From: a virus
Length of the DNA stretch: 39,621 nucleotides
Direction: 5' to 3' (one strand)
Virus record (IMG/VR): IMGVR_UViG_3300042406_000117
Location: 1-39,621 of that record
Position numbers and translations under genes: made by a program. How positions within the stretch are numbered: the stretch's first letter is position 1; the number at the start of each line of letters is the position of its first letter. The notes under the pieces were generated by a model. The model was not told the DNA's origin, made no database searches, and saw only the letters and a list, made by a program, of their open reading frames with translations. Positions 1 through 5,912 of this stretch are shown one piece after another.

Positions 1-127
1 GTTCTCTGCCCTCCCTACACGCTAGGGGTGCCGCCATTGACCTTGCGCCAAGCACCAATCAGCTCCGTGAGCATTGGCCTAGCAGTGCCAACATGCCTAT
101 CGAGGTGATGGAGGAGTTTGCCAAGGA
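1..127. repeat. Terminal direct repeat, left copy
   Basis: These 127 bases are identical to the last 127 bases of the window (39495-39621). The reading frame of the endolysin continues smoothly across the joint, so the molecule closes into a circle. The length of 127 equals a common maximum assembly k-mer, so the repeat is more likely an assembly overlap than a biological terminal repeat. The physical ends of the virion DNA cannot be read from it. Confidence 0.95.
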
Positions 128-191
128 GGGTTGGTTGTCTGCCGGGGCTTTTTGGCAACGGGATTCCATGCATTTTCAAAGTACGAGATGA
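1..191 (+). CDS. Endolysin, 3' part (continues from 39122)
   Basis: This is the C-terminal part of a 187-residue M15-type peptidoglycan peptidase whose start lies at 39122. Joining 39122-39494 to 1-191 gives one uninterrupted frame ending at TGA 189-191; base 1 is the second base of a codon. The piece carries both zinc-site motifs of VanY/D-Ala-D-Ala peptidases: SLHARGAAIDLAP (S-x-H-x6-D type) and, near the C-terminus, W-Q-R-D-S-M-H-F, where Asp is the likely catalytic acid and His the third zinc ligand. The enzyme would cut the peptide stems of peptidoglycan for host lysis. The stop overlaps the next start as ATGA, so the two genes are probably translationally coupled. Confidence 0.9.
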   Translation, partial: SLPSLHARGAAIDLAPSTNQLREHWPSSANMPIEVMEEFAKEGWLSAGAFWQRDSMHFQSTR

Positions 192-532
192 AAATCCCCC
201 CATCCATAAGCATTGGTGGGCAAGATGTCGAAATTGTCATCGAGAAAGATTTAGCAGAATATGGTCTTTTTTGTCTTGACGACATGCGTATTACTCTGCG
301 TAGTGCCGATGCTGACATTATGGAATCGACCTTACGCCATGAAATGATGCACGCCGCCTTCGCAATTGGGGGCATCGCGCATTGCAAACCTTTCGAGGAC
401 ATGGAGGAGGGCGCAGTCCGTTGTCTTGAGAACATCTTCTTCCCTGCATGGGAAAGGGTGGTTGCTAAACCAAAACGAAAAACAAAATGTACAAAAAATT
501 CCTCGTTGCCGCCGATAACCACGGTTGCCTAG
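188..532 (+). CDS. Small HExxH putative zinc metallopeptidase
   Basis: A 114-residue protein starting at the ATG that overlaps the endolysin stop (ATGA, 188-191). An upstream in-frame ATG at 131 would lie deep in the endolysin gene and is less likely. The centre carries STLRHEMMHAAF, a HExxH zinc-peptidase signature, followed about 20 residues on by an acidic stretch (EDMEEGAVRCLE) that could give the third ligand. This layout matches short phage metallopeptidase-like proteins related to the ImmA/IrrE and SprT-like fold; the substrate is unknown. The last 46 bases overlap the next gene. Its place after the endolysin might suggest a wall-related role, but a cytoplasmic protease is equally possible. 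Confidence 0.75.
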   Translation: MKIPPSISIGGQDVEIVIEKDLAEYGLFCLDDMRITLRSADADIMESTLRHEMMHAAFAIGGIAHCKPFEDMEEGAVRCLENIFFPAWERVVAKPKRKTKCTKNSSLPPITTVA

Positions 533-1215
533 TCTCGGAAGAGGCTAAAAAGAAGATACTCGACTTCGCTAAAAGTTGGAAACCCAACTACAAGATTCAC
601 CTCGGTGACTTGTGGGATTTCTCACCACTCCGCAGAGGCTGTAGTCCAGAGGAGAAGGCAGACGGCATCTCTGAAGACTACCAAATGGGTCTGGAGTTCC
701 TAGACGCATTCAAGCCCGACTACCTTACCCTTGGGAACCATGACGACCGCATATGGATGAACTCAACCAAGTGCGCTGACGGCATGCTTCGCGAGCATTG
801 CGCTAAACTAGCTCAAGCCTCCGAGGACGAGTTCCGTAAGCGTAAGATTAAGTGGGTTCCATACCACATCAGTAAGTATCTTGTGCTGCCAGAGGGTGGG
901 CCGAAGTTCATCCACGGGTTTAAATCATCAATACATGCCGCCAAGGCCCATTACGATGGATGGGGTAGCGTTATTCATGGACATGTTCACGCTCCAGCAA
1001 CATATTATGCTCGACATATAGACGGTGGAATGGCTTTTTCTGTTGGTTGCTTGGCTGACATTGAACAAATGACATATGCTGATCGCTATCAGGCTAAACA
1101 CGGATGGAGGCAGGGATTTTTATTTGGCCTCATAAACACTAAAACTGGCTCTTGGCAGGCATGGCATGCAACAAACGAGGACGGAATATGGGTCAGCCCT
1201 CACGGAATACTTTAA
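487..1215 (+). CDS. Calcineurin-like metallophosphoesterase
   Basis: A 242-residue cytoplasmic protein with the full set of calcineurin-like phosphoesterase motifs in order: AADNHG near residue 9 (D-x-H), LGDLWD near 40 (GD-xx-D), TLGNHDDR near 81 (GNH[DE]) and VIHGHVHAP near 162 (GHxH). These residues bind two metal ions. The family hydrolyses phosphomono- or diester bonds; the substrate here cannot be told. The start at 487 overlaps the preceding gene by 46 bases and has no Shine-Dalgarno sequence, only the A/C-rich leader seen elsewhere in this genome. Roles proposed for phage homologues include nucleic-acid or nucleotide-end processing. The next gene, an HNH endonuclease, begins two bases after the stop. 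Confidence 0.9.
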   Translation: MYKKFLVAADNHGCLVSEEAKKKILDFAKSWKPNYKIHLGDLWDFSPLRRGCSPEEKADGISEDYQMGLEFLDAFKPDYLTLGNHDDRIWMNSTKCADGMLREHCAKLAQASEDEFRKRKIKWVPYHISKYLVLPEGGPKFIHGFKSSIHAAKAHYDGWGSVIHGHVHAPATYYARHIDGGMAFSVGCLADIEQMTYADRYQAKHGWRQGFLFGLINTKTGSWQAWHATNEDGIWVSPHGIL

Positions 1216-1216
1216 G

Positions 1217-1882
1217 ATGAATATTGATTGGGAGTGGAAGCGTTGGGATGTCCGTGCCGATGGCAAGGTATTTTGGAAGCGTTGCAAAAATAGAGCGACT
1301 GATTCATGGGTGAATTGGGACTGGGCCATTAAAGAACAAGATAAAAGGAGAATTGCAGCAAGCAAGAGGGCAGTTGAAAAGCGGGATGAAATTAAAGCAT
1401 ATCAAAAAGAATACCGAAAAAACAACAATGAAAAAATAGCATTCCATAAATATTCTCATTACTCGAAAAATAAAGAAGCATACAAATCTAGGATTAAGTC
1501 TTGGATAACTGACAATAAAGAAAAATACCTCAATCGTATGAGGAGGTATTCAAAACATAAATCTGAGACAGATCCAATGTATGCCATGAGGAAAAGAATG
1601 AGAAGCAGGATGTCATATGCTTTAAGTGAATTTGGGTATACAAAAAAATCAAAAACATATGAGATGCTTGGATGCAGCTGGCATGACTTTGTCGCTCATA
1701 TTGAGTCTCAATTCACGGACGGAATGAACTGGAGTAATAGGGATCTGTGGCATGTTGATCACATAATACCACTTGCATCAGCAAAAAATGAAGAACGGTT
1801 AGCGGCTTTATTTCATTACAAAAACACAAGGCCGTTATGGGCCTTTGACAATTTAAGCAAGGGCTGTAAATTACCTAGTTGA
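1217..1882 (+). CDS. Free-standing HNH-type homing endonuclease
   Basis: A 221-residue protein; the ATG at 1217 is preferred over an upstream in-frame ATG at 1166, which would lie inside the phosphoesterase gene. The N-terminus (D-x-R-x-DGKVFW) resembles the start of the HNH protein at 14101 (DIRNDGRVFY). The middle is Lys/Tyr-rich and probably helical. The C-terminal motif WHVDHIIPLASA followed by HYKNTRPLWAFDN is the HNH signature of a phage endonuclease group (VDHIIPL ... N-x-x-PLWA-x-DN). It would cut DNA at a specific site and spread by recombination. It is A+T-richer than its neighbours, as expected for a mobile gene. The target may be the allele lacking the insertion near the phosphoesterase gene. 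Confidence 0.85.
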   Translation: MNIDWEWKRWDVRADGKVFWKRCKNRATDSWVNWDWAIKEQDKRRIAASKRAVEKRDEIKAYQKEYRKNNNEKIAFHKYSHYSKNKEAYKSRIKSWITDNKEKYLNRMRRYSKHKSETDPMYAMRKRMRSRMSYALSEFGYTKKSKTYEMLGCSWHDFVAHIESQFTDGMNWSNRDLWHVDHIIPLASAKNEERLAALFHYKNTRPLWAFDNLSKGCKLPS

Positions 1883-1930
1883 TCCTGTAGCCGATCACCA
1901 ACATCAACCAATTGTATCCGAACGACGACA

Positions 1931-2023
1931 ATGATAGCTGTAATCGCAAGCATAATTGTATTCGCCACCCTAGTTGTATGGGTGGTGATCTTCTGTTCCT
2001 CTAACCAAGACTACTGGTACTAA
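1931..2023 (+). CDS. 30-residue single-pass membrane peptide
   Basis: A very short open frame that starts MIAVIASIIVFATLVVW and ends CSSNQDYWY. Residues 2-21 are uniformly hydrophobic, enough for one membrane span, with a short polar C-terminus. The ATG follows an A/C-rich leader (GACGACA), and the stop lies three bases before the next start. It sits in the lysis-proximal operon, so a spanin- or antiholin-like role is conceivable, but nothing in the sequence proves this. Its shortness makes a chance frame possible; the clean spacing to both neighbours argues for a real gene. Confidence 0.5.
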   Translation: MIAVIASIIVFATLVVWVVIFCSSNQDYWY

Positions 2024-2026
2024 CCA

Positions 2027-2257
2027 ATGAAAACGAAACAAGCACTAGACGCACTAGACAAGGCAATAGCCCTAATCGGCACGGAGTTAGCCCGAAGTGA
2101 TGATGAGTTTACCATCACGGAATACGCTGAACGAGCCAACCTATCCATCCCCCAAGCCTGTAGCATCCTGCGGAAGAAAACCGCCGAGGGTCTGCTGGTA
2201 ATGCGTAAGAGCAGGGTCAATGGGAAGAGTACCAACATGTACTCTGTGGCCAATTAA
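2027..2257 (+). CDS. Small winged-helix DNA-binding protein
   Basis: A 76-residue protein. Residues 27-50 (FTITEYAERANLSIPQACSI) form a helix-turn-helix, and the rest (KKTAEGLLVMRKSRVNGKSTNMYSV) reads as the recognition-helix end and beta wing of a winged-helix domain. It is most likely a transcriptional regulator acting in the host cytoplasm. It is the last plus-strand gene before the opposing early block, and its stop lies about 48 bases before a hairpin at 2305. It is a candidate for binding the palindromes near 13.3-14.1 kb or 33.1 kb, but no target can be assigned from sequence. The start has no Shine-Dalgarno sequence (CTAACCAATG). Confidence 0.75.
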   Translation: MKTKQALDALDKAIALIGTELARSDDEFTITEYAERANLSIPQACSILRKKTAEGLLVMRKSRVNGKSTNMYSVAN

Positions 2258-2304
2258 GCACACATTCTGGCAACTTGTTGGCTAGGATGTCACACATTAT
2301 GTAA

Positions 2305-2327
2305 AAGTGGACATATTGTGTCCACTT
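2305..2327 (-). terminator. Hairpin between convergent operons
   Basis: AAGTGGACA and TGTCCACTT form a perfect 9-bp stem around a 5-base loop. Read on the minus strand the hairpin is followed by TTTTAC, so it best fits a terminator for the long minus-strand operon that ends at 2411. On the plus strand there is no T run. The rest of 2258-2410 holds no gene that I can support. Confidence 0.55.
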
Positions 2328-2410
2328 CTGCGTATGCTTACACAGCTGAAGATTTTAATCCCATCGAATTCGACGGGATTAGACGAGCGAGGCGTCTGGG
2401 GTGTTGTTGG

Positions 2411-2998
2411 CTAGATGCTACCCTGTTTTCGGTAGCTTGTCCAGTTGAAGTGTAATCCAACCCCGTTCTCGCGGATTCTATCCAGCACCGCCGCTGATAA
2501 TTTGGAGGCAAACTCCTCCCGCGAGTGGTTGGAAATGAGTATGGTCGGCCTTTCGTTTTGATAACGAGCGTCGATAATACTGGTGATCTTCCTGTCCTCG
2601 AAGGGAGTCTCGCCGCGCTCTTGGAACTCATCCAGCACCAGCAGTCCAGCGTCAGAGTACTTCTTGACCACCGATAGCTCCGATTGCTCCGAGTCTGAGC
2701 GGAATGTGTCCTTGATCTCCATGAAAAGGTTGACCGCTGTGGTATAAATAGCGGGTCTTTCCTTCTTGCTTGAGTTCCAGCCCATGCCTCCAACGGAATA
2801 ATGTGTGTCCTTTGGTACGCATTTCTTGGCTAGCTCGTAGGCCATGCGGGTCTTGCCCGTGCCATTCGTCCCGTACATCACCACAATGCCCCCAGAATCG
2901 ATTGTAGCGAGGGCTAGGCGGTAATGACCCCACCAGTCGTCTCCAATGGCTTCTGGGGCATCCTCGAAGCGTTTGGGGAATCCTTTGAGGGAGTTCAT
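2411..2998 (-). CDS. DnaC-like AAA+ helicase-loader ATPase
   Basis: A 195-residue P-loop ATPase. Walker A is YGTNGTGKT (about residues 42-50), Walker B is LLVLDEFQ (about 119-126), a sensor-1-like ILISNHS follows near 153, and the arginine-containing AVLDRIREN lies near 170, as in DnaC/DnaI/IstB loaders. These proteins load the replicative helicase onto DNA. No phage helicase is present, so the host DnaB is the likely partner. It is shorter than cellular DnaC (about 245 aa) because the N-terminal helicase-interacting part is very short. It is the last gene of the minus operon, and its start overlaps the stop of the preceding gene by 4 bases. Confidence 0.85.
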   Translation of the reverse strand: MNSLKGFPKRFEDAPEAIGDDWWGHYRLALATIDSGGIVVMYGTNGTGKTRMAYELAKKCVPKDTHYSVGGMGWNSSKKERPAIYTTAVNLFMEIKDTFRSDSEQSELSVVKKYSDAGLLVLDEFQERGETPFEDRKITSIIDARYQNERPTILISNHSREEFASKLSAAVLDRIRENGVGLHFNWTSYRKQGSI

Positions 2999-3342
2999 GC
3001 TCTGCGCCCCCTTCTGCGGAATGAGGCATCCAGAACATCCGTGAGCTGGTAGAACTGCCGCTTGGCCTTGAACTCGTCCCAGTTGACCTCCTGCGTAGGC
3101 TCGATCCCCTCCGACTCCTGCGTCCTAATTAGCCTTTCTACGGCACTAGAAAGCGAGCAATCTATCCTTTTGGCAAGGCTATCCACCCGCTTGAATGTCT
3201 CCACCGAGAGGGAGACCCGGATGTTAATCTTCTTGTCTTGGAGCTGGTTCCTTTTCCTCCCCGACCCGAAGCCGAATTTCCGCTTCTGGTTCAGCTTCCT
3301 GTTCGATGGTTGTTTTTCTAAAGATTCGTTCATAGTTTTCAT
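2995..3342 (-). CDS. Ribbon-helix-helix-like basic protein
   Basis: A 115-residue protein. The N-terminal ~36 residues are strongly basic (Lys/Arg/Asn/Gln-rich). The segment INIRVSLSVETFKRVDSLAK and the following RIDCSLSSAVERLIRT match a ribbon-helix-helix DNA-binding fold (beta strand, then two helices). The C-terminus is again basic (FRRRGRR). Its stop overlaps the helicase-loader start, so it may work with the loader at the origin or act as a repressor. The first 119 bases overlap, in another frame, the small gene 3224-3394. A start internal to the fold, without the basic arm, would avoid this overlap, but no ATG is available there. Confidence 0.65.
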   Translation of the reverse strand: MKTMNESLEKQPSNRKLNQKRKFGFGSGRKRNQLQDKKINIRVSLSVETFKRVDSLAKRIDCSLSSAVERLIRTQESEGIEPTQEVNWDEFKAKRQFYQLTDVLDASFRRRGRRA

Positions 3343-3394
3343 TGTATCGTTTGGTATCTACTCGTCTGGGTGAGTCGCCCTTGCCTGCACTCAT
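3224..3394 (-). CDS. Small conserved phage protein of the GKGDxPR type
   Basis: A 56-residue protein starting MSAGKGDSPRRVDTKRYNEN and continuing YERIFRK. This N-terminus matches a very common short phage protein (GKGD-x-PRPV ... FxxNYDxIF) of unknown function. The C-terminal half is acidic (EQEAEPEAEIRLRVGEEKE) and is read from the same DNA that encodes the basic arm of the next protein in another frame. The ATG follows AACCACC with no Shine-Dalgarno sequence. I consider it real because of the recognisable N-terminus. The acidic tail may be only what the overlapping frame allows. Confidence 0.7.
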   Translation of the reverse strand: MSAGKGDSPRRVDTKRYNENYERIFRKTTIEQEAEPEAEIRLRVGEEKEPAPRQED

Positions 3395-3417
3395 GGTGGT
3401 TATCGTACTGATTTGTT

Positions 3418-4053
3418 TTATTTACAAGACCATTTCAATGAGTCAATGTAAAGTTTCTCAATTTCATCTGCACTGGCGTTGTTTTTAATCCAGTTAGCCC
3501 TCCAAGATATTACCCTCACATTTCCCTTGGTATATCCAAGCTCTGGAATAATCTTGTCAAGTGATGGGCTTGTGTTCTTGGGTCCATTTGTTGATATTTC
3601 TATCCCTAGAACTGGACAAATCAAGGGTATTTGGATGTCGTTTATGTCAATATCAAACTGCAACCCACCAAGACTAGCCCTACTTTTTGCGGCATAAAGA
3701 AGAGATTTTTCTGGATTTTCTTTTTTGTGTTTTTTGACAAACTCATTTATCCTTGCCATATTTGCCCTTCTGTAGGCATCTTCGCAAGACTTGCAGTTTC
3801 TTGATTTACCATCTCTTCTGAAGTTGAAGTCTGACTTCAGTTTCCAGCTTTTGCACTTGTTGCACCAGTGATGTTCGTCGCTTGGCTGCTTTGGCCTATT
3901 AAGTTTATGATGGCATGGGTGGCATGACCTTATCCGATCAAGGCTGTCACATCTAACATTTGTCATTGAACCGCAATGTGGGCATTGACATTCGTAATAA
4001 GTCCTTTTTCCAATTCTAAACGGACCGCGGATTATGTGATCTCTCATCGCCAT
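3418..4053 (-). CDS. Zinc-ribbon homing endonuclease-like protein
   Basis: A 211-residue protein. The N-terminus has three Cys pairs (CQCPHCG, CHPCHH, CNKC...CKSC) suggesting zinc ribbons. The C-terminal half has CPVLGIEI, then SPSLDKIIPELGYTKGNVRV and ISWRANWIKNNA. This pattern (LDrIdp-xx-GYxxGNVxviSxxaNxiKnda) is typical of phage endonucleases of the His-Me/HNH type. It would nick or cut a specific DNA site and promote its own spread. It lies between two small conserved genes with only 3-23 bases on each side, as expected of an inserted mobile gene, and is A+T-rich. MetMAMRD offers two starts two codons apart. Confidence 0.8.
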   Translation of the reverse strand: MAMRDHIIRGPFRIGKRTYYECQCPHCGSMTNVRCDSLDRIRSCHPCHHKLNRPKQPSDEHHWCNKCKSWKLKSDFNFRRDGKSRNCKSCEDAYRRANMARINEFVKKHKKENPEKSLLYAAKSRASLGGLQFDIDINDIQIPLICPVLGIEISTNGPKNTSPSLDKIIPELGYTKGNVRVISWRANWIKNNASADEIEKLYIDSLKWSCK

Positions 4054-4056
4054 ACA

Positions 4057-4299
4057 TCACCTCATGGACTTGGACCCGCGGCATCTCCACTTTTTTCTGG
4101 AAAGCCTATTTGGTGAGTTTTCGTCGTCCTTCCAGTCGCCTTTGATCTTCGCGCTCCTTGCACAATAGCTGTCGCCTTTGGCCGTACCAGGCCGAATCCT
4201 ATCGCCGCCGTCTGCCGCTTTACCCGCCTGTCCGTACTTAACCGTCTTTGTTCTACCCGTCTCTGGGTTCTTTACTACTTTGGAAAATCTCTTCTTCAT
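4057..4299 (-). CDS. Basic conserved phage protein (DUF6321-like)
   Basis: An 80-residue, very basic protein. It begins MKKRFSKVVKNPETGRTKTV followed by KYGQAGKA, and ends with NSPNRLSRKKWRCRGSKSMR. The order KVKNPxTGRxxxVxYG ... GDxYCARS ... SPNxLSRKKWxCxGxKSM is a recurrent phage family that I associate, without a search, with DUF6321. Function is unknown; the Cys pair and charge would suit nucleic-acid binding. The start follows ATTTATACAT with no Shine-Dalgarno sequence. The gene for the zinc-ribbon endonuclease starts three bases after its stop. Confidence 0.75.
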   Translation of the reverse strand: MKKRFSKVVKNPETGRTKTVKYGQAGKAADGGDRIRPGTAKGDSYCARSAKIKGDWKDDENSPNRLSRKKWRCRGSKSMR

Positions 4300-4331
4300 A
4301 TGTATAAATTGTATCAGATTCTACGAGAAAT

Positions 4332-4574
4332 TCAATAGCCACTCTTTAGCTCCTTGATGCCGCGATCTAGGTTGTCTTGTCGCCATTGGATGCGCTTGAT
4401 TGCCGTCTCGATCTGGTCTTCTAGGTCTAGGGCTTGTTCCCTCCAGCGTTGGGCCTCTGCTCGCCACAGGTCACGCTCTGCAATTAGCTTAGCCTCGCGC
4501 TCCGCGCTCATGCCGAGAAGCCTAGCCTGCTCGTAAAGCTCATCTTCAATCTGTGTTTCTGGTGTATCGCTCAT
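4332..4574 (-). CDS. Small coiled-coil protein
   Basis: An 80-residue charged protein. From about residue 10 to 70 it is a continuous amphipathic helix rich in Glu, Arg, Ala and Gln (AEREAKLIAERDLWRAEAQR, WREQALDLEDQIETA), which predicts a coiled coil. No enzymatic motif is seen. Similar short coiled-coil proteins are common in phage early regions and are of unknown function. The ATG follows TTTTCTT without a Shine-Dalgarno sequence. The 74 bases before it hold no further gene. Confidence 0.65.
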   Translation of the reverse strand: MSDTPETQIEDELYEQARLLGMSAEREAKLIAERDLWRAEAQRWREQALDLEDQIETAIKRIQWRQDNLDRGIKELKSGY

Positions 4575-4648
4575 AAGAAAATTACCACCTTGTCGGACGC
4601 TGGGTGGTGCAGCGACAATGAACTAGGCTACCGACATACCCGATTGTT

Positions 4649-4843
4649 TTAGGCGGCAAGGCGATAGCGAGCAAAGATCTTGCCATTCTGCTTTACGCTG
4701 TCTGTAAGGATCGGAAACCCCGCATTGCGAAGCTCGTTGATCCGTGCCGATAGCCTCATGCATCCCCATTTGTTAAGGGCTTGCAGGGCGGTGATGGTCT
4801 TCCCCTTGAGGAGCCATGATTCTAGTTTGTGTGATACGCTCAT
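4649..4843 (-). CDS. Small helix-turn-helix protein (HTH_39-like)
   Basis: A 64-residue protein composed of a single domain: LLKGKTITALQALNKWGCMR, then LSARINELRNAGFPILTD and a short basic C-terminus. The order GKxITxxQALxxxGxxRLxxRIxELRxxGxPI is the signature of the phage HTH_39-type DNA-binding domain. It is probably a regulator or a replication accessory protein. It starts from TAATACTATG, a context reused at the recT start, and is preceded five bases upstream by the end of the next gene. Confidence 0.8.
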   Translation of the reverse strand: MSVSHKLESWLLKGKTITALQALNKWGCMRLSARINELRNAGFPILTDSVKQNGKIFARYRLAA

Positions 4844-4847
4844 AGTA

Positions 4848-5030
4848 TTAGTCTAGTCTTGGTACTTCAAACTCGAACTTGTCATCAAGTTCCGTCATAA
4901 TTGCCGAGTGAATCTCGCTTTCCAGCAAGTCCTCGGATGGTTCGTCGGTGTGCTTGTAGGCTCGGCGGAGTCCATAACGGATACCGTCCTCTACGCAGTT
5001 TCGGATTATTACATATACCCTAGGTTTCAT
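4848..5030 (-). CDS. Small conserved hypothetical phage protein
   Basis: A 60-residue protein (NCVEDGIRYGLRRAYKHTDE is the most distinctive segment). The pattern V-E-x-G-[IV]-x-x-G-x-x-R-A-[YH]-K-H-T-D followed by an acidic helix (SEIHSAIMTELDDKFEF) recurs in short phage proteins, but I know no function. The leader is remarkable: CAAACAAACAAACAACAAAA directly before the ATG, a pure A/C leader with no Shine-Dalgarno sequence. The gene is spaced four bases from the downstream HTH gene. Confidence 0.65.
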   Translation of the reverse strand: MKPRVYVIIRNCVEDGIRYGLRRAYKHTDEPSEDLLESEIHSAIMTELDDKFEFEVPRLD

Positions 5031-5055
5031 TTTTTGTTGTTTGTTTGTTTGTTTT

Positions 5056-5358
5056 TCAGAACGGTTTGGAATGCTCTCTCAAGGATTCCTCTGCCGTTAA
5101 GACTTGTCTAACTGCGCTCACGAAGGATCTAGCATCCTCCTGCGATGTCAATTTGGAAAGTTCCTTCTCAAGGCAGTAGATGCACTCTCTGCCACCCCGT
5201 GCTTGATTACCACATCCATTACAGCAAGCGGAGAATGTCGATGGCCACCTTGGATTCTGATACCAGATGTCTGCGATGAGGTTCTCGATCTCTTGGTACT
5301 TCTTCATGTTTTCTAGATACTTATTCCTGTGAACCATCGTCATTCCGTCAATGATCAT
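5056..5358 (-). CDS. Small zinc-finger-like protein
   Basis: A 100-residue protein with one clear Cys cluster near residues 45-62: CCNGCGNQARGGRECIYCLE, a C-x2-C-x8-C-x2-C zinc-ribbon arrangement. The flanks are helical. A CGNxARGGxxCxxC motif is seen in several phage hypothetical proteins. DNA, RNA or protein binding is likely, but the target is unknown. The start overlaps the end of the upstream gene by 11 bases. Downstream ATGs at codons 6 and 8 are possible alternatives. Confidence 0.65.
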   Translation of the reverse strand: MIIDGMTMVHRNKYLENMKKYQEIENLIADIWYQNPRWPSTFSACCNGCGNQARGGRECIYCLEKELSKLTSQEDARSFVSAVRQVLTAEESLREHSKPF

Positions 5359-5752
5359 GGCTCCCTCCTTTTACGGCGGCCAATTGTTCTTCGGTATAAG
5401 CGGGAATTCTGCGACACGAGCTATCCCGCAACATCATTTCTATGGCGTTTTGCGCTTCTTTAAGCTCCTCCGCCAGCTTGTCGCGTTGCTCGCGGGCCTC
5501 GTCGCGTTCAAGCAATACGCAACACGCACGAAAACCAACTTCTTCAAGTTTGGCTTTCGCCTTGGCTAGTTTCTCCTCTAGCTCACGGCAAACCGAAGAT
5601 AGCCTCCATTGCTCGCGTTCCTCAAGTAGCCTGTCGCGTTGCTCTCGTAGCTCGTAGACTTCTCTGGGTGTCCAGTCCACATCGCATCCACATTCTGATT
5701 CGCTGTGGGCGTGACATTGGCATCCTTCTCCGGGTGTGTATTTCTCTTTCAT
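5348..5752 (-). CDS. Coiled-coil protein with Cys/His-rich N-terminus
   Basis: A 134-residue protein; the ATG at 5752, after ACAAAACA, is chosen over one 18 codons upstream because that one would overlap the preceding gene. The N-terminus (EGCQCHAHSESECGCDVDW) is Cys/His-rich and may bind metal. The rest is a long charged helix with heptad character (LREQRDRLLEEREQWRL, LEEKLAKAKAKLEEVG, RDEAREQRDKLAEELKEAQN). Function is unknown. The overlap with the next gene suggests coupling. Confidence 0.65.
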   Translation of the reverse strand: MKEKYTPGEGCQCHAHSESECGCDVDWTPREVYELREQRDRLLEEREQWRLSSVCRELEEKLAKAKAKLEEVGFRACCVLLERDEAREQRDKLAEELKEAQNAIEMMLRDSSCRRIPAYTEEQLAAVKGGSHDH

Positions 5753-5758
5753 TGTTTT

Positions 5759-5777
5759 GTTCCGTATAGTGCTATGA
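5759..5777. repeat. 19-bp direct repeat, copy 1
   Basis: GTTCCGTATAGTGCTATGA occurs here and again at 6618-6636. In the second copy it encodes the end of the RuvC-like protein (LIALYGT). Here it covers the stop of the XapX gene and the gap behind it. The two copies flank the XapX plus TGT-like pair. Confidence 0.9.
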
Positions 5778-5912
5778 AATGGTGTATCCAAACCACAAGG
5801 CGGCAATCATTGCCACCCCGACGAAGGATATCGGGCCTGGGAGTGGTATCCCGAACCTTTTGCAAGCTATGCCTATAGCAAGGCAAATCAAGAATCCAAT
5901 TACAATTTTCAT
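5772..5912 (-). CDS. XapX-type (DUF1427-like) two-span membrane protein
   Basis: A 46-residue protein beginning MKIVIGFLICLAIGIACKRF and continuing GIPLPGPISFVGVAMIAALW, FGY. Two hydrophobic segments (residues 3-16 and 27-43) flank a short loop with R-x-x-x-I-P-x-P-x-P, the hallmark of XapX-domain proteins (usually about 50-90 aa) in bacteria. Its role in phages is unknown. The start overlaps the stop of the TGT-like gene by 4 bases (ATGA), so the two form a coupled pair. Its stop lies inside a 19-bp sequence that is also found at the 3' end of the resolvase gene. Confidence 0.7.
   Translation of the reverse strand: MKIVIGFLICLAIGIACKRFGIPLPGPISFVGVAMIAALWFGYTIS

Noticed and set aside
1120-1365. 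Minus-strand frame over the phosphoesterase/HNH junction
   Set aside because: It overlaps two well supported plus-strand genes and has no motif.
2258-2410. Possible regulatory RNA or CRISPR-like repeat between convergent operons
   Set aside because: Only one hairpin is present; there are no repeats or spacers. No CRISPR array was found anywhere in the window.
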